Below, in pieces: positions 43,442-53,352 of a DNA stretch of 64,000 nucleotides (within the stretch, counting starts at the first letter, position 1; every line of letters starts with the position of its first letter). The position numbers and the translations under genes were made by a program. Source of the DNA: Eubacterium_G segne (lineage in GTDB: Bacteria; Bacillota; Clostridia; Lachnospirales; Lachnospiraceae); contig NZ_JACOOZ010000001.1 in NCBI RefSeq assembly GCF_014287775.1, positions 447,244 to 511,243 of the forward strand, in the 5' to 3' direction. The notes beneath the pieces were generated by a model, which did not search any database, had not been told where the DNA came from, and saw nothing but the letters and a program-made list of their open reading frames with translations.

Positions 43442-44011
43442 TTATTTCTGTTTTTTATTTTCGTCTACTATATTACACAACTTCTCGCAAACTCTTTTTA
43501 CATATACATGAACCTGATTTTCTTTCATATCCATCGTACTTGCAATTTCTCTGTTGGACTTTTCAAAATAAAACTTGTCTATAAGCAAAAGCTTTTCTTT
43601 ATCAGTAAGTTCATCTATTGCATCTATAACCTGAGATAACTGATAATTTCTAATGGATACATCCTCTAGAGAACAGAACTTTCTCTCTTCAATGACACTC
43701 TTTTTCAGAAATTTTTCATAATCATCTGCTTCCACTAAATCTTCTCTGCCTGTTTTTCGCAAATAATCTATTGTCACACTATTAATTGTACTGACAAAAT
43801 ATGTAGCCATCTGAAATTTATTTAAAGTTACAACCTTATCATAATTATTAATGATTCTGATAAAAGCCTCATTTATCATGTCACGGGTTATATTCTCATC
43901 ATTTGACAATGCAAATGCTTTATCAAACATTAATCCGTAATAACGTCTGTACCAGCGTTCCACGGTAAGTCTCTCATCATCATCCTCTATTGCCGATATA
44001 ATTGCAATCAT
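43442..44011 (-). CDS. RNA polymerase sigma-70/ECF-like sigma factor
   Basis: A 189-residue small sigma factor. Region 2 occupies residues 20-90 (RYYGLMFDKAFALSNDENITRDMINEAFIRIINNYDK, then FVSTINSVTIDYLRK) and region 4 residues 125-180 (IDAIDELTDKEKLLLIDKFYFEKSNREIASTMDMKENQVHVYVKRV). Region 3 is absent, as in ECF factors. It lies inside the polysaccharide locus, followed by a terminator and the unknown membrane protein, so it may control the locus. No promoter matches can be tested here. GGGAGGGAACCAATG supports the start. Confidence 0.87.
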   Translation of the reverse strand: MIAIISAIEDDDERLTVERWYRRYYGLMFDKAFALSNDENITRDMINEAFIRIINNYDKVVTLNKFQMATYFVSTINSVTIDYLRKTGREDLVEADDYEKFLKKSVIEERKFCSLEDVSIRNYQLSQVIDAIDELTDKEKLLLIDKFYFEKSNREIASTMDMKENQVHVYVKRVCEKLCNIVDENKKQK

Positions 44012-44085
44012 TGGTTCCCTCCCGATTAATTTGTAATAATATGGTATAAATATAGCACAAAAATGGTGGTGGGAAAAGTGGGCAG

Positions 44086-45240
44086 TTAAAATTTTATGTA
44101 TTTTTTCTTTGTTCTATTTAATTTTCTCTCTACTCTTGTTATAAAATTGATACCATCATATTTTACTGCCAATTTATCAAACGATTTCTTTCCTAATTGC
44201 TTATAAAATTTTCTTCTTCGTCTATCTTTAATTGGTTGATGAAACATTCCATAACTATACTTTATAACATATTCCTCCGCAACAGAATTAATGCACATCT
44301 TATTGCGGATTTTAGCGAACGTATGCTCTCCATTCAAAGTATGTATTATAATCAAAGATGTACCCTTTGAATTATATAAATTTGCATCATATTCATTTAT
44401 ACACCATGCATCAGCTAGTGTTATATCACTTATACGCTCACTTTTTTTATAAATACACGTATAGCATGACTCTCTTAATGCAATATCATTTAAAAATACT
44501 TTTAAAAATGTATCCTCCCTCCTATCTTTGCTATATATTATCTTATTGTTTTCTCTTATGCTCATCCCAAATTCTTCCCAACCATTAACCTTATCCCTAA
44601 AAGAAATTTCATAATTGTGCTTACATTTATTTAAGTTCCTGCATTTCAAATATTCATTAAAAACTTTCTGGCTTGGCACTCCATGGCACGCAAAATCTAC
44701 CAATAATAAGTTATCATATCTCTTTCCCAGATAATTATTTAATCCGCTAATTTGACATGGAGTACCACAAAACAATACATTTCTGTTTTTTGTTAAATCC
44801 TCCTTTACATACTTATATGTAAAACCAATGTCACTTTGTATGTATTTTGATTTTAATAGCTTCTCTAATTCATCTATATTATCAACACGTGTATGTTTTA
44901 ATTGGTAGTCATTGTCCATAGCTGCCCCATATACAACTCCCTTTGCACTCAAAATTTGTCTTGCGAGTAATACAAATATTCCCCCAGAAGAGCTCCTTTC
45001 AACGTCCTGATTATCATTATTAACGCACACATATACCTCATGTTTTTCATCCGTGTTTTTCTGACGCTTTAACTGTGGACATACTCCTATGCATTTCCCA
45101 CATTTTATACATACTCCCTTATCTACAAACGGATACTTAAAGCCTTCTTTATCCGCTTCCATCTCAATACATTTTGTGGGACATATATTATAACATGCCG
45201 CACATCCAGTACATTCTTTTTTATTTTTTAGTTTTATCAT
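44086..45240 (-). CDS. F420-hydrogenase-beta-like Fe-S protein, polysaccharide cluster type (1)
   Basis: A 384-residue protein with two N-terminal [4Fe-4S] ferredoxin motifs (CTGCAACYNICP, CIKCGKCIGVCP), then the F420 hydrogenase/dehydrogenase beta-subunit N and C domains (SSSGGIFVLLARQIL, GTPCQISGLNNYL, FACHGVPSQKVFNEYL, DITLADAW). Clostridia and Bacteroides polysaccharide loci frequently carry this family beside pyruvyltransferases. Its reaction is not established, and F420 itself is not expected in this organism. It resembles the gene at 47980. A gap of 188 bases with decayed sequence separates it from the main operon. AAGGCAGG precedes the ATG. Confidence 0.85.
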   Translation of the reverse strand: MIKLKNKKECTGCAACYNICPTKCIEMEADKEGFKYPFVDKGVCIKCGKCIGVCPQLKRQKNTDEKHEVYVCVNNDNQDVERSSSGGIFVLLARQILSAKGVVYGAAMDNDYQLKHTRVDNIDELEKLLKSKYIQSDIGFTYKYVKEDLTKNRNVLFCGTPCQISGLNNYLGKRYDNLLLVDFACHGVPSQKVFNEYLKCRNLNKCKHNYEISFRDKVNGWEEFGMSIRENNKIIYSKDRREDTFLKVFLNDIALRESCYTCIYKKSERISDITLADAWCINEYDANLYNSKGTSLIIIHTLNGEHTFAKIRNKMCINSVAEEYVIKYSYGMFHQPIKDRRRRKFYKQLGKKSFDKLAVKYDGINFITRVERKLNRTKKKYIKF

Positions 45241-45264
45241 AATATTCTACTACCTGCCTTATTC

Positions 45265-45395
45265 CTATCTAGTTTTTAATATCCAACAGCATTTTTATAA
45301 ATATCGTAGTTTTTTATCACCAAATCCCCTAATAATTTACTAAAACATATATACAAGCCAATGTAATAATAACCGTTGGATTCTCATAGTTCCAC
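45265..45395 (-). pseudogene. Acyltransferase-3 C-terminal remnant
   Basis: Allowing one frameshift, the minus strand reads IHQWNYENPTVIITLACIYV then FSKLLGDLVIKNYDIYKNAV. The first part resembles the Y-x-N-P-x-V-I-x-A-S membrane segment near the C-terminus of family-3 acyltransferases. No start, no domain, and stops in all frames; a decayed gene end. Confidence 0.4.
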
Positions 45396-45428
45396 TGATG
45401 AATTCTTTTTTATCCATTCATCTTATCC

Positions 45429-48008
45429 TTACTTATTTATTATTTTTAATATTGTTTCCGCAATTAATTCTTTATAATATTTAAATTCACTTGTTTTATA
45501 TTTTATTATTGCAAACAATGCATTTGGTACAATCACCACTATAACACATTGAATAATAAAACCAATCCATGTATATCTCGGTATAAACAAGCATATACCA
45601 TACGTGATTGCCATAATTACTGAAATAATTAATAGATTATTTATGAACCATTTAATGAAATAATTTCTCTTCATTCCAAAAACATCTCTATATATAATCT
45701 TTGGATCAACAGGTAAAATCGTAACAACATAGGAAATAATAGTAGCTAACAAAACTCCCACTATTTTATATTTTTCTACAGGTATTACTATTGCTAATAT
45801 TACCGAAAAAGTAATATTTACTAATGCGGTAGCCAAAGTTCTATATCTAGTCTGCCAAAATAGTCCGCATGCATCCTTGTAAATTGTGTTTGTGTGATTT
45901 AAACCTGGAATTAAAAATGTAAATACAATTACAATGGTTACAACGGTATCAAATGCATAATTTTTTCCAAAAAATAATACTATAAACGGATTAAATAATA
46001 CCATAAATGCTATTGCACAAAACCCATATATCCAAAAATTAGCAAACAATATTCTCTTATATACAACATAAACATGTTCTTTATCTGATGATGCATTTAA
46101 ATCACCTACACTATTTCTTAAACTATTAAATATAATGTTTATAATTCCCGTCACAGCAACCGTAATCATTGAATAATTTGAGTACAAGCCAACAAATATA
46201 GTCCCGATAAATGTTGATATAACTATATTATCGCTGGCATAATATATTGTACTACTTAATTTTGTTACCGATAACGCATACACATTTTTTTTGATTTTTG
46301 TTAATTCACTTTTTTCCAATTTGCTCTTGCACTTATTGTCTAAATATGGATACAATCTACTAGACACTTTATATACTATATAATTTTTAATTATTAACAT
46401 AATAATGGGAATAGTAAGATAAACATAGTAAGACGTATTTCCTTTCAAAAGCACCAATGCAAAAATCTGCATTATTGTCTGTATAATTGGAAAGCTTACA
46501 TTTATTTTTACTAATAAATAATCCTTTTGTGATGCCCCAATAATAGAATTTCTGTATGCATAAAACCAATATGAAATAACTGAATTCATTAGGAACAAAT
46601 AATAAATATAGTAATAGTTTATATCTACTCCCTGTTCTAAATTAACAATAAATTTCAATATTGGTGTTATAGCAATTCCTATAGCTAATACAATACAACC
46701 AATAATCCTATAAACCCTCTTATATAACTCCATTAGCGCATGTATCTTTTCTTCATCATTCTCAGCCAATGGCTTATACAAACTAAAAACTATCGCACTT
46801 CCAACTCCCAACTCAGCTAATGACAACACTGATAATACGTTGGTAAACAAACCACTTAACCCTAAGTAACTTGCCCCCAACACTACAATAAATATTTTCC
46901 GATTTACAAACTGCAAAATATTTGTAATAAGCATTTGTGCAATTCCACTAACAACATTTCTTTTGGCATTTGTTGTTCTTGATAAATTATTTACATTACT
47001 AATATTGGGAATAATATTTATTCTATGAATTACTTCATATATTACAATAATCGTAAGTATTACAATTATTGGCAATGTCCACTGTGTAATTTTACTATTC
47101 ATTAGGTTAAAATAACCAAATAAATATCTATAACCATACATCACTAAAGGGTGAAACAAATACATCGCCAAAGATATATTCTTGCCAATCTCTACAACAT
47201 AATTCTGTTTAATATTTGGTTTGATGCTGCACATAAGCATTATTGTGAAAACTATAATAATACTAAACAAGTATACATCCATACTATTACCTATGATGTA
47301 TCTCTCTAATATGCATCCAAACATACTAATAATCAACAACATATATGTCATTTTATAACTGAATACTTCTTTAAGTTTATTTTCTAGTTTTGTAGAAAAT
47401 AAATACCCAAACATAAAAAATGGAATTCCTACCGTTAACCAATTTCTGTATATAGCAGAATTTTCATTAAGTTTTTCCGATAAATTTCCACTATATGCAA
47501 CTATCTTCAACATATAACTTAATAAAAAAACACCAAATGAAAGAAAAGCTACAACGTAATAGCTCTTTGAGCTTTTTAAAAAGATCAATAATATATATAT
47601 ATATATCAATGCTAATAAATACCATAAAACTGTACATATGAAATCTGTCTCATTAAAAAGAAGCAGTTTAATAAAACTCCTTGCATTAATAACATTAACT
47701 GCTTCAAGATGAAGGGCACACTGCACCATTATTCGATATAAAATATAAACTGCTGTTATCGCTATAAACAATTTTAAATTTTTTTTAATTTTACATCTTG
47801 CTTTATAAGTTCTTTGATTAATTTCTACTTTTGCCCAATAATATCCAGATATCGAAAAAAACAATGGGACTGCAAATCTCGCAATTGTCTCTGTCACAAT
47901 TCCCACTCTTCCCGGTAATTGACAATGAATTAAAACAACAAAAATGCATGCTATTCCTTCCCAAAAGTATAATCTGTTATTAACTAATTTTTTTGTTTCT
48001 TCTACCAT
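45429..48008 (-). CDS. Acyltransferase-3/Wzx flippase fusion
   Basis: An 859-residue membrane protein joining two enzymes. Residues 1-335 are a family-3 O-acyltransferase with about ten helices (YFWEGIACIFVVLIHCQLPG with the active-site-type His, AVPLFFSISGYYWAK, SLAMYLFHPLVMYGYRYL). Residues 345-859 are a Wzx/polysaccharide exporter with about 14 helices (VVSGIAQMLITNILQFVNRK, GLSGLFTNVLSVLSLAELGVG, SLYKPLAENDEEK). No stop, internal ribosome binding site or Met lies at the junction (NISNVNNLSRTT). A fused enzyme could acetylate sugar repeats as they are flipped. Its start overlaps the upstream gene by 29 bases. Confidence 0.88.
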   Translation of the reverse strand: MVEETKKLVNNRLYFWEGIACIFVVLIHCQLPGRVGIVTETIARFAVPLFFSISGYYWAKVEINQRTYKARCKIKKNLKLFIAITAVYILYRIMVQCALHLEAVNVINARSFIKLLLFNETDFICTVLWYLLALIYIYILLIFLKSSKSYYVVAFLSFGVFLLSYMLKIVAYSGNLSEKLNENSAIYRNWLTVGIPFFMFGYLFSTKLENKLKEVFSYKMTYMLLIISMFGCILERYIIGNSMDVYLFSIIIVFTIMLMCSIKPNIKQNYVVEIGKNISLAMYLFHPLVMYGYRYLFGYFNLMNSKITQWTLPIIVILTIIVIYEVIHRINIIPNISNVNNLSRTTNAKRNVVSGIAQMLITNILQFVNRKIFIVVLGASYLGLSGLFTNVLSVLSLAELGVGSAIVFSLYKPLAENDEEKIHALMELYKRVYRIIGCIVLAIGIAITPILKFIVNLEQGVDINYYYIYYLFLMNSVISYWFYAYRNSIIGASQKDYLLVKINVSFPIIQTIMQIFALVLLKGNTSYYVYLTIPIIMLIIKNYIVYKVSSRLYPYLDNKCKSKLEKSELTKIKKNVYALSVTKLSSTIYYASDNIVISTFIGTIFVGLYSNYSMITVAVTGIINIIFNSLRNSVGDLNASSDKEHVYVVYKRILFANFWIYGFCAIAFMVLFNPFIVLFFGKNYAFDTVVTIVIVFTFLIPGLNHTNTIYKDACGLFWQTRYRTLATALVNITFSVILAIVIPVEKYKIVGVLLATIISYVVTILPVDPKIIYRDVFGMKRNYFIKWFINNLLIISVIMAITYGICLFIPRYTWIGFIIQCVIVVIVPNALFAIIKYKTSEFKYYKELIAETILKIINK

Positions 48009-49143
48009 TTACTATCTTCCTTATCTTTCTTTCAACACGCACTCTAAATGTTATTTTTTTTAATTTATTAACTATCTCCATAAAATCTCTGTTATTGTTT
48101 AATTGTTTAAAGAATTTTTTTCTTCTTGAATCTTTAATAACACTGTACATCGCATTAACATTATATTTTAATATATAATTCTCGTTGTTCCTTTCAAATT
48201 CAATATTTTTTGTTATTTCATCAATTAATTTCTCTCCATCATTTGTATGAGCTATTATTAAAGATGTCCCTCTTTCATTGTAAACTCGACTCCCACTTAA
48301 TTCTCCCCATGCATCTGCCAAGGTAATATCTGACTTTCTATCTATTCCTTTAAAATTACATTTATAGCATGAAGGTCTTAAATCAATATCAAATAAAAAT
48401 GCTGCAAGATATTCATCTTCTATACCAAATTTTTCAATACACTTACCATTTTCAAATAAAAATTTAAGTCCAAAATTGTTCCATCCCTTTGTTTTTGTTC
48501 TAAAAAAGATTTTTGTAATACTGCTATGATATTTCTTTTCTAAACATGATACATAATGATGTAATACTTTTCCACTCGGAACGCCATGACAAATAAAATC
48601 AACGGTGATTAAATTATCATATTTCTTATTTAAAAAACTCAACAATCCATTTACCTGACATGGTGTTCCTACAAATAAAACTTTTCTACCTTTTTTTAAA
48701 TCATTTTTAACTTTTATATAGGAGTCTCCAATAGCACTTTGAACATACTTTGATTTTAACAAAGGTTCTATTTTCTCATATTTGTCAGCTGAAGTATGTC
48801 TTAAAACAAGTTTTTCATCAAACGCAGCTCCATACACAACTCCACCATTTTCTATTGTTTTCTTTGCCAATAAGATAAAAATCCCCCCTGATGAACTCTT
48901 TTCAACTTCTTCTTTATTGCAATTATATGCAATGTTTATTATTTGATTTTCATCTTTGCACTCTTTAACATTTAATACCGGACATACTTTATTACATAAA
49001 TTACAATTTACGCATTTGTTTTTATCAACTATAGGATACTCAAATCCCTCATTATCACAAACCATTTCTATTGCATTTTTTGGACATATATTTTTACACG
49101 CAGAACATCCTGTACACTCACTTTTTCTTTTTATATTTATCAT
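47980..49143 (-). CDS. F420-hydrogenase-beta-like Fe-S protein, polysaccharide cluster type (2)
   Basis: A 387-residue relative of the gene at 44086 with the same plan: two [4Fe-4S] motifs (CTGCSACKNICP, CVNCNLCNKVCP) followed by KSSSGGIFILLAKKTI, GTPCQVNGLLSFL, FICHGVPSGKVLHHY and DITLADAWGELSG. The two share the motif order and closing region but diverge enough not to be a recent duplication. It is flanked by a glycosyltransferase one base away and the flippase fusion. Function is unknown; reduction or isomerisation of a sugar intermediate has been guessed for the family. AAGGAAG precedes the ATG. Confidence 0.85.
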   Translation of the reverse strand: MINIKRKSECTGCSACKNICPKNAIEMVCDNEGFEYPIVDKNKCVNCNLCNKVCPVLNVKECKDENQIINIAYNCNKEEVEKSSSGGIFILLAKKTIENGGVVYGAAFDEKLVLRHTSADKYEKIEPLLKSKYVQSAIGDSYIKVKNDLKKGRKVLFVGTPCQVNGLLSFLNKKYDNLITVDFICHGVPSGKVLHHYVSCLEKKYHSSITKIFFRTKTKGWNNFGLKFLFENGKCIEKFGIEDEYLAAFLFDIDLRPSCYKCNFKGIDRKSDITLADAWGELSGSRVYNERGTSLIIAHTNDGEKLIDEITKNIEFERNNENYILKYNVNAMYSVIKDSRRKKFFKQLNNNRDFMEIVNKLKKITFRVRVERKIRKIVNGRRNKKIS

Positions 49144-49144
49144 A

Positions 49145-50122
49145 TCAAATACTTCCTTTTAATTTATGTAAAAAGTCATAAAATTTTTTCAAACATTTAT
49201 TTTTACCCACACAATATCGCACATTGTCCTTAAACGAAAATAACTTGTTTTTCTTTAATATTTCTTTAGTATTCTCTAGTTCATCCCGAAGTCCATGGTT
49301 CATAGAAAAAATATATCTTTTCTTTACATCCCACATTTCAATACTATGAATTATTTTTTTCTTGTTATCTGAATCCATCCTAATATTCTTTACAGATTCA
49401 ATTCTATTCTCTGTAAATTTTTTTTGTAAAAATAACTGTTTATGAACATCCTCTGTATGGGACACTGAGTTCTTTCTCATAACATAATCCATTAAAGGTT
49501 CATCCACAACATAACTTCCACTTGCAAAAGCAACCGGCAAGACAACTTGCAAGTTCTGACCATACTTTGACAGAAATATGTCTCTATTTTCTATATTTTT
49601 ACTAAAATCCTCTGTTCGCATCATACAACATCCCGCCCAACTATACGCATGCTCATATATGATTGCATTAAACAATCCATTATTTTTTATATAATCAATA
49701 TCATTTCTAAAAACTGTTCGTTTTCCACTATCAATATTAAAAAAATATCCATTATTAATGACTATACCGACATTGCTATTTTCATCAAAAACTTTTACTT
49801 TTTTACTTACATTATCAGGATATAATATATCATCTATATCAAACAATTGAAAAAACTCACCTGTCATAATCTTCAATCCCTGATTAACTGCCGCCGCTGC
49901 CCCCTGATTTTCCTGTAACATATATTTAAATGTATATCCTCTTTTTTCTATATCACCCTTATAACTCCAAATTTTTTCTTCACTATCATCTGTAGAACCA
50001 TCATTTATTATAATTATTTCTATATCATTATAGTTCTGTTCCAAAATGCTCTTAATACACCTATCAATATATTCACTTCCATTAAAACACGGAATAATAA
50101 TTGAAACTAATCCTTTTTGCAT
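49145..50122 (-). CDS. Family 2 glycosyltransferase (1)
   Basis: A 325-residue GT-A fold transferase, cytoplasmic face, adding a sugar to the lipid-linked repeat unit. The N-terminal nucleotide-binding part reads VSIIIPCFNGSEYIDRCIKSILEQ, DIEIIIINDGSTDDSEEKI. The metal-binding DxD-like FQLFDIDDILYP lies near residue 95, with QENQGAAAAVNQGL before it. It begins 16 bases inside the neighbouring pyruvyltransferase gene and ends one base before the Fe-S gene, so translation is coupled. The specific donor and acceptor cannot be read from sequence. Confidence 0.88.
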   Translation of the reverse strand: MQKGLVSIIIPCFNGSEYIDRCIKSILEQNYNDIEIIIINDGSTDDSEEKIWSYKGDIEKRGYTFKYMLQENQGAAAAVNQGLKIMTGEFFQLFDIDDILYPDNVSKKVKVFDENSNVGIVINNGYFFNIDSGKRTVFRNDIDYIKNNGLFNAIIYEHAYSWAGCCMMRTEDFSKNIENRDIFLSKYGQNLQVVLPVAFASGSYVVDEPLMDYVMRKNSVSHTEDVHKQLFLQKKFTENRIESVKNIRMDSDNKKKIIHSIEMWDVKKRYIFSMNHGLRDELENTKEILKKNKLFSFKDNVRYCVGKNKCLKKFYDFLHKLKGSI

Positions 50123-51231
50123 TGCTTATTTAATACCTTTCTTAAATATTTTCTTGATTTTTCTATTTCATCGTTTACCTTCTCCTCATTGTATTGTGTG
50201 TCAAAAAGTTCTGCTTCATTATCTATATCAATATTTTCTATTACTCTGTTATCAATTCCAAACAATTTCTTTATTGTATTCATTCTTGAATTCATAGCGA
50301 CCTCACCATTCATTAATTTTCTTTCAAAAATTGCAACAGGTGTTTTCAAATTATATGAAAAAATTGTTCCATGAAACGAGTCAGTACATAATAATCTACA
50401 GTTATCAATTAGATATATGAACTCTGCAGGATCTGTACCGTATTCTTTTTTATATTTCGGGTTATTTAACCAAATGACAGGCAAATTATATCTTAACGAT
50501 ATAATTTTAATTTTTTTATTTAACTCTTCGGATTCTACTCCCAGTAAATACACCAATATATATTCTCTTTTATTTAACCATTTAGGTTTTTGGGCTATTT
50601 TTCTCCATTCATCTCCGTTCAATAAAAGTGTCGGATCAACAACCACCGAGGCTTTTTTACCTATTAATTCTTCTACAATTTCAGCTCCCCTTTGTTCCCT
50701 GACAGATATGTTTGGAATTTCTTCTAGCCATTTTTTATATGTAGAAATTTTATTATTTGGGATTTTATCAACTCCAAAACTTGCCGCATATGAAATTCGC
50801 TTTGATTTTGTAGCGAAATCCATAAATTCAATATGAGAATTAAATAGATAATACGGATTCCAAATTTGGTCACTACCTGCCACAAAGAAATCATATTCAT
50901 CATCTATATTCTCAGGTACATATATATCTGAAATTGGAGTGTGATATTGTGATATATATCTCTTTGTAAATTTATCAAATTTTTTTCTTCTATACCAATT
51001 ATTAAACTCAACATTATTTGAAAATGGCATAATATAATAAAGAGTAGAAATGATTTTTTTTATTGATAATTTCAACTTTGTAACTATTTTATATTCATCT
51101 TCCGCTCTTGTTAAATTTTGTACAGTATCAACCGTTAAACCTTGTTTTTTTAATTCTTCTTGTAATGCGAAATTCTGAAGTCTGTTTCCAAAATTTTGAC
51201 CACCTGTTATTGTTAATATTATTGCTTTCAT
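50107..51231 (-). CDS. Polysaccharide pyruvyltransferase family protein (1)
   Basis: A 374-residue member of the PS_pyruv_trans family, which adds a pyruvate ketal to a sugar from phosphoenolpyruvate. Visible motifs are TGGQNFGNRLQNFALQEELKKQ at the N-terminus, FVAGSDQIWNPYY near residue 113, SFGVDKIPNNK and CTDSFHGTIFSYNLKTPVAIFER near the C-terminus. These are the standard family landmarks. It pairs with the second copy at 52299, giving two pyruvylation steps or a divided role. AAAGGTG precedes the ATG. Confidence 0.87.
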   Translation of the reverse strand: MKAIILTITGGQNFGNRLQNFALQEELKKQGLTVDTVQNLTRAEDEYKIVTKLKLSIKKIISTLYYIMPFSNNVEFNNWYRRKKFDKFTKRYISQYHTPISDIYVPENIDDEYDFFVAGSDQIWNPYYLFNSHIEFMDFATKSKRISYAASFGVDKIPNNKISTYKKWLEEIPNISVREQRGAEIVEELIGKKASVVVDPTLLLNGDEWRKIAQKPKWLNKREYILVYLLGVESEELNKKIKIISLRYNLPVIWLNNPKYKKEYGTDPAEFIYLIDNCRLLCTDSFHGTIFSYNLKTPVAIFERKLMNGEVAMNSRMNTIKKLFGIDNRVIENIDIDNEAELFDTQYNEEKVNDEIEKSRKYLRKVLNKQCKKD

Positions 51232-51243
51232 CTGTTACACCTT

Positions 51244-52263
51244 TTATTTACCATCATATCTTTGAATTTTAATCCATACTCTCATGCAAAATACAAAAAT
51301 GCCATAACTTTTCAAAAACAAAGAGATTTTTGCAATCCTATGTACCATCTGTGGTTTTTTTACATTTTTAATTGCCTTCTTTATCAATTCTTCTTCATAA
51401 ATTTTTTTTAAACTTTCTTTTGCTGTCTTAACCCCCTTATAATTTTCTTTTGTAATATCGTAAGTCGGACCAATTAGTTCATATGCAATTGCAGAATAAA
51501 TTTCCCTATAACATTCGTTATACATATCCATTTTTTTATACTGCTCTATGCAACAACAATATTTCGTATATGATGCTTGCCAACGATATTGCACATCTAC
51601 AACTTTAGTTAATGAATTTTTAACTTCCTGATAATAATAATACAAATTATTATGTACAATGCTAACCTTTGTCACATATTCCAGATATTTTATGTTAAAT
51701 ATGAAATCCTCCGCAAATGATATTTTATCATCAAACCTTATATTATTCTTCATTATGATTTCAGATAAATATAATTTATTCCACAATGCTCCAAAATAAA
51801 CGCTATACAAATATTTCGACATTATTTTTAAATATTCATTTCTTGTTTTCAATCCATTGGTATTACCAAATGGTGACGGTCCATCTTTTTCTTCGTTGTC
51901 AAAATAGTTTACAAAGCCACAAACTGACAATTCACATTTTTTAATACCATCATATAACTTTTGTATCATGTTAATATCAATATAATCATCACTATCTACA
52001 AAACACATATATTTTCCCTTAGCTATATATATACCATTATTTCTTGCCTGTGAAACGCCACCATTTTTCTGATTAATAACAACTATTCTATTGTCTGCCT
52101 CAGCAAACTTTTCTAATATTTTCTTTGTATTATCCGTTGAACCATCATTAACCACAATAATTTGTAAGTTATTATAAGACTGCTTTACTATGCTATTTAA
52201 ACATCTATCCATATACTTTTCCGCATTATATGCAGGTATTATTACACTAATCAAATCGTCCAT
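51244..52263 (-). CDS. Family 2 glycosyltransferase (2)
   Basis: A 339-residue transferase of the EpsJ type. Marks are LISVIIPAYNAEKYMDRCLNSIVKQSY, LQIIVVNDGSTDNTKKIL, QKNGGVSQARNNGIYIAKG and MCFVDSDDYID (DxD metal site near residue 92). The C-terminal third is variable acceptor sequence. It lies between the two pyruvyltransferases with 12- and 35-base gaps, in the same operon. The donor sugar is unknown. Confidence 0.88.
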   Translation of the reverse strand: MDDLISVIIPAYNAEKYMDRCLNSIVKQSYNNLQIIVVNDGSTDNTKKILEKFAEADNRIVVINQKNGGVSQARNNGIYIAKGKYMCFVDSDDYIDINMIQKLYDGIKKCELSVCGFVNYFDNEEKDGPSPFGNTNGLKTRNEYLKIMSKYLYSVYFGALWNKLYLSEIIMKNNIRFDDKISFAEDFIFNIKYLEYVTKVSIVHNNLYYYYQEVKNSLTKVVDVQYRWQASYTKYCCCIEQYKKMDMYNECYREIYSAIAYELIGPTYDITKENYKGVKTAKESLKKIYEEELIKKAIKNVKKPQMVHRIAKISLFLKSYGIFVFCMRVWIKIQRYDGK

Positions 52264-52298
52264 AATTAATATTCCTATTCCCTATTTTTTAAACATTA

Positions 52299-53351
52299 TT
52301 ATATACTAGAATCCTGCAATACGTCCCTTATGTATTTCATCATCTTATCCTGTTCCTTTTTCAATATTTTCATAGTTTCTGTATAATCTACTTTATCAGT
52401 CGTAAAATCATTACAACCACTTACAAACTGATCGATTAATCCGAACCTTTTAAGAACATATTCCAATCTTGTGTTCATATCGTTTTTATCCTGGTATCTA
52501 TTCAACGCGACAAAATCCTTACGATATATTACACTAAATGCAATTGCGTGAAAAGAATTTGTAATGACAAATTGTGCATTTTTTATAAGCCATATAAACT
52601 CTCCTGGTCCAATTTTATAGAGTCGGTTTGATTCATCATGGATATCTATAATTTCTATCTTCTTTTCTTGTGCTATTTTATTAATTATCTCCTCATTGTC
52701 TAAATTATCATCCCCTAACATACATTTTATAATATATCTATCCGCAACTCCCTTTACCGGTTTCGATACTCTGTCCCATTCCTCACTGTCTAACATAAAA
52801 ACAGGATCTAAATTAACATCCACTTGCACATCACATAACCCCTCTATAATGTCTTTCCCACTCTCTTCTCTTACCGTAATTTTATTGAATCCACACAAGC
52901 CATTTCGATAATAATCTCCCTTTTCTTTAGGAATTCCATCTAATCCAAAACTTGGAGATATAGTTGCCCTCTTTTTTTTCTCCGCAAATCTCAAAAACAT
53001 ATCATCTGATATAACATCCGGATGCCAAACCTGATCACTTCCAACTATAAACATATCGTATAAATCATTTAAGTCACTCGTATTAGAAATGTTTTTTGCA
53101 TTCATGTTTTTTTGAAACTTCAAAAAAGACAAATACCTTTCTATCCTATTATTTTTAAATATCCTTGAATATATTTTTTTAGCAAAATTTTCTAGTTTAT
53201 TATTATATTTAAAGATTTCCTCATAGCATGGTAGCACTAGCGTTGTAGGAACCACACCGCACTTCTTCAAAATCTGTTCTACTGCATAATTTTGAAGTCT
53301 GTTTCCGTAATTATTTAAATCAAATATAGTTACTATTCCAACTTTTCTCAT
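52299..53351 (-). CDS. Polysaccharide pyruvyltransferase family protein (2)
   Basis: A 350-residue second PS_pyruv_trans protein: GIVTIFDLNNYGNRLQNYAVEQIL near the start, FIVGSDQVWHPDVISDDMFLRF near residue 105 and VITNSFHAIAFSVIYRKDFVALNR near the C-terminus. The start at 53351 (GAGGAA a few bases ahead) is preferred to one at 53375, which would lie inside the upstream glycosyltransferase gene; it comes one base after that gene's stop. It is only moderately similar to the copy at 50107. Confidence 0.87.
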   Translation of the reverse strand: MRKVGIVTIFDLNNYGNRLQNYAVEQILKKCGVVPTTLVLPCYEEIFKYNNKLENFAKKIYSRIFKNNRIERYLSFLKFQKNMNAKNISNTSDLNDLYDMFIVGSDQVWHPDVISDDMFLRFAEKKKRATISPSFGLDGIPKEKGDYYRNGLCGFNKITVREESGKDIIEGLCDVQVDVNLDPVFMLDSEEWDRVSKPVKGVADRYIIKCMLGDDNLDNEEIINKIAQEKKIEIIDIHDESNRLYKIGPGEFIWLIKNAQFVITNSFHAIAFSVIYRKDFVALNRYQDKNDMNTRLEYVLKRFGLIDQFVSGCNDFTTDKVDYTETMKILKKEQDKMMKYIRDVLQDSSI

Positions 53352-53352
53352 A

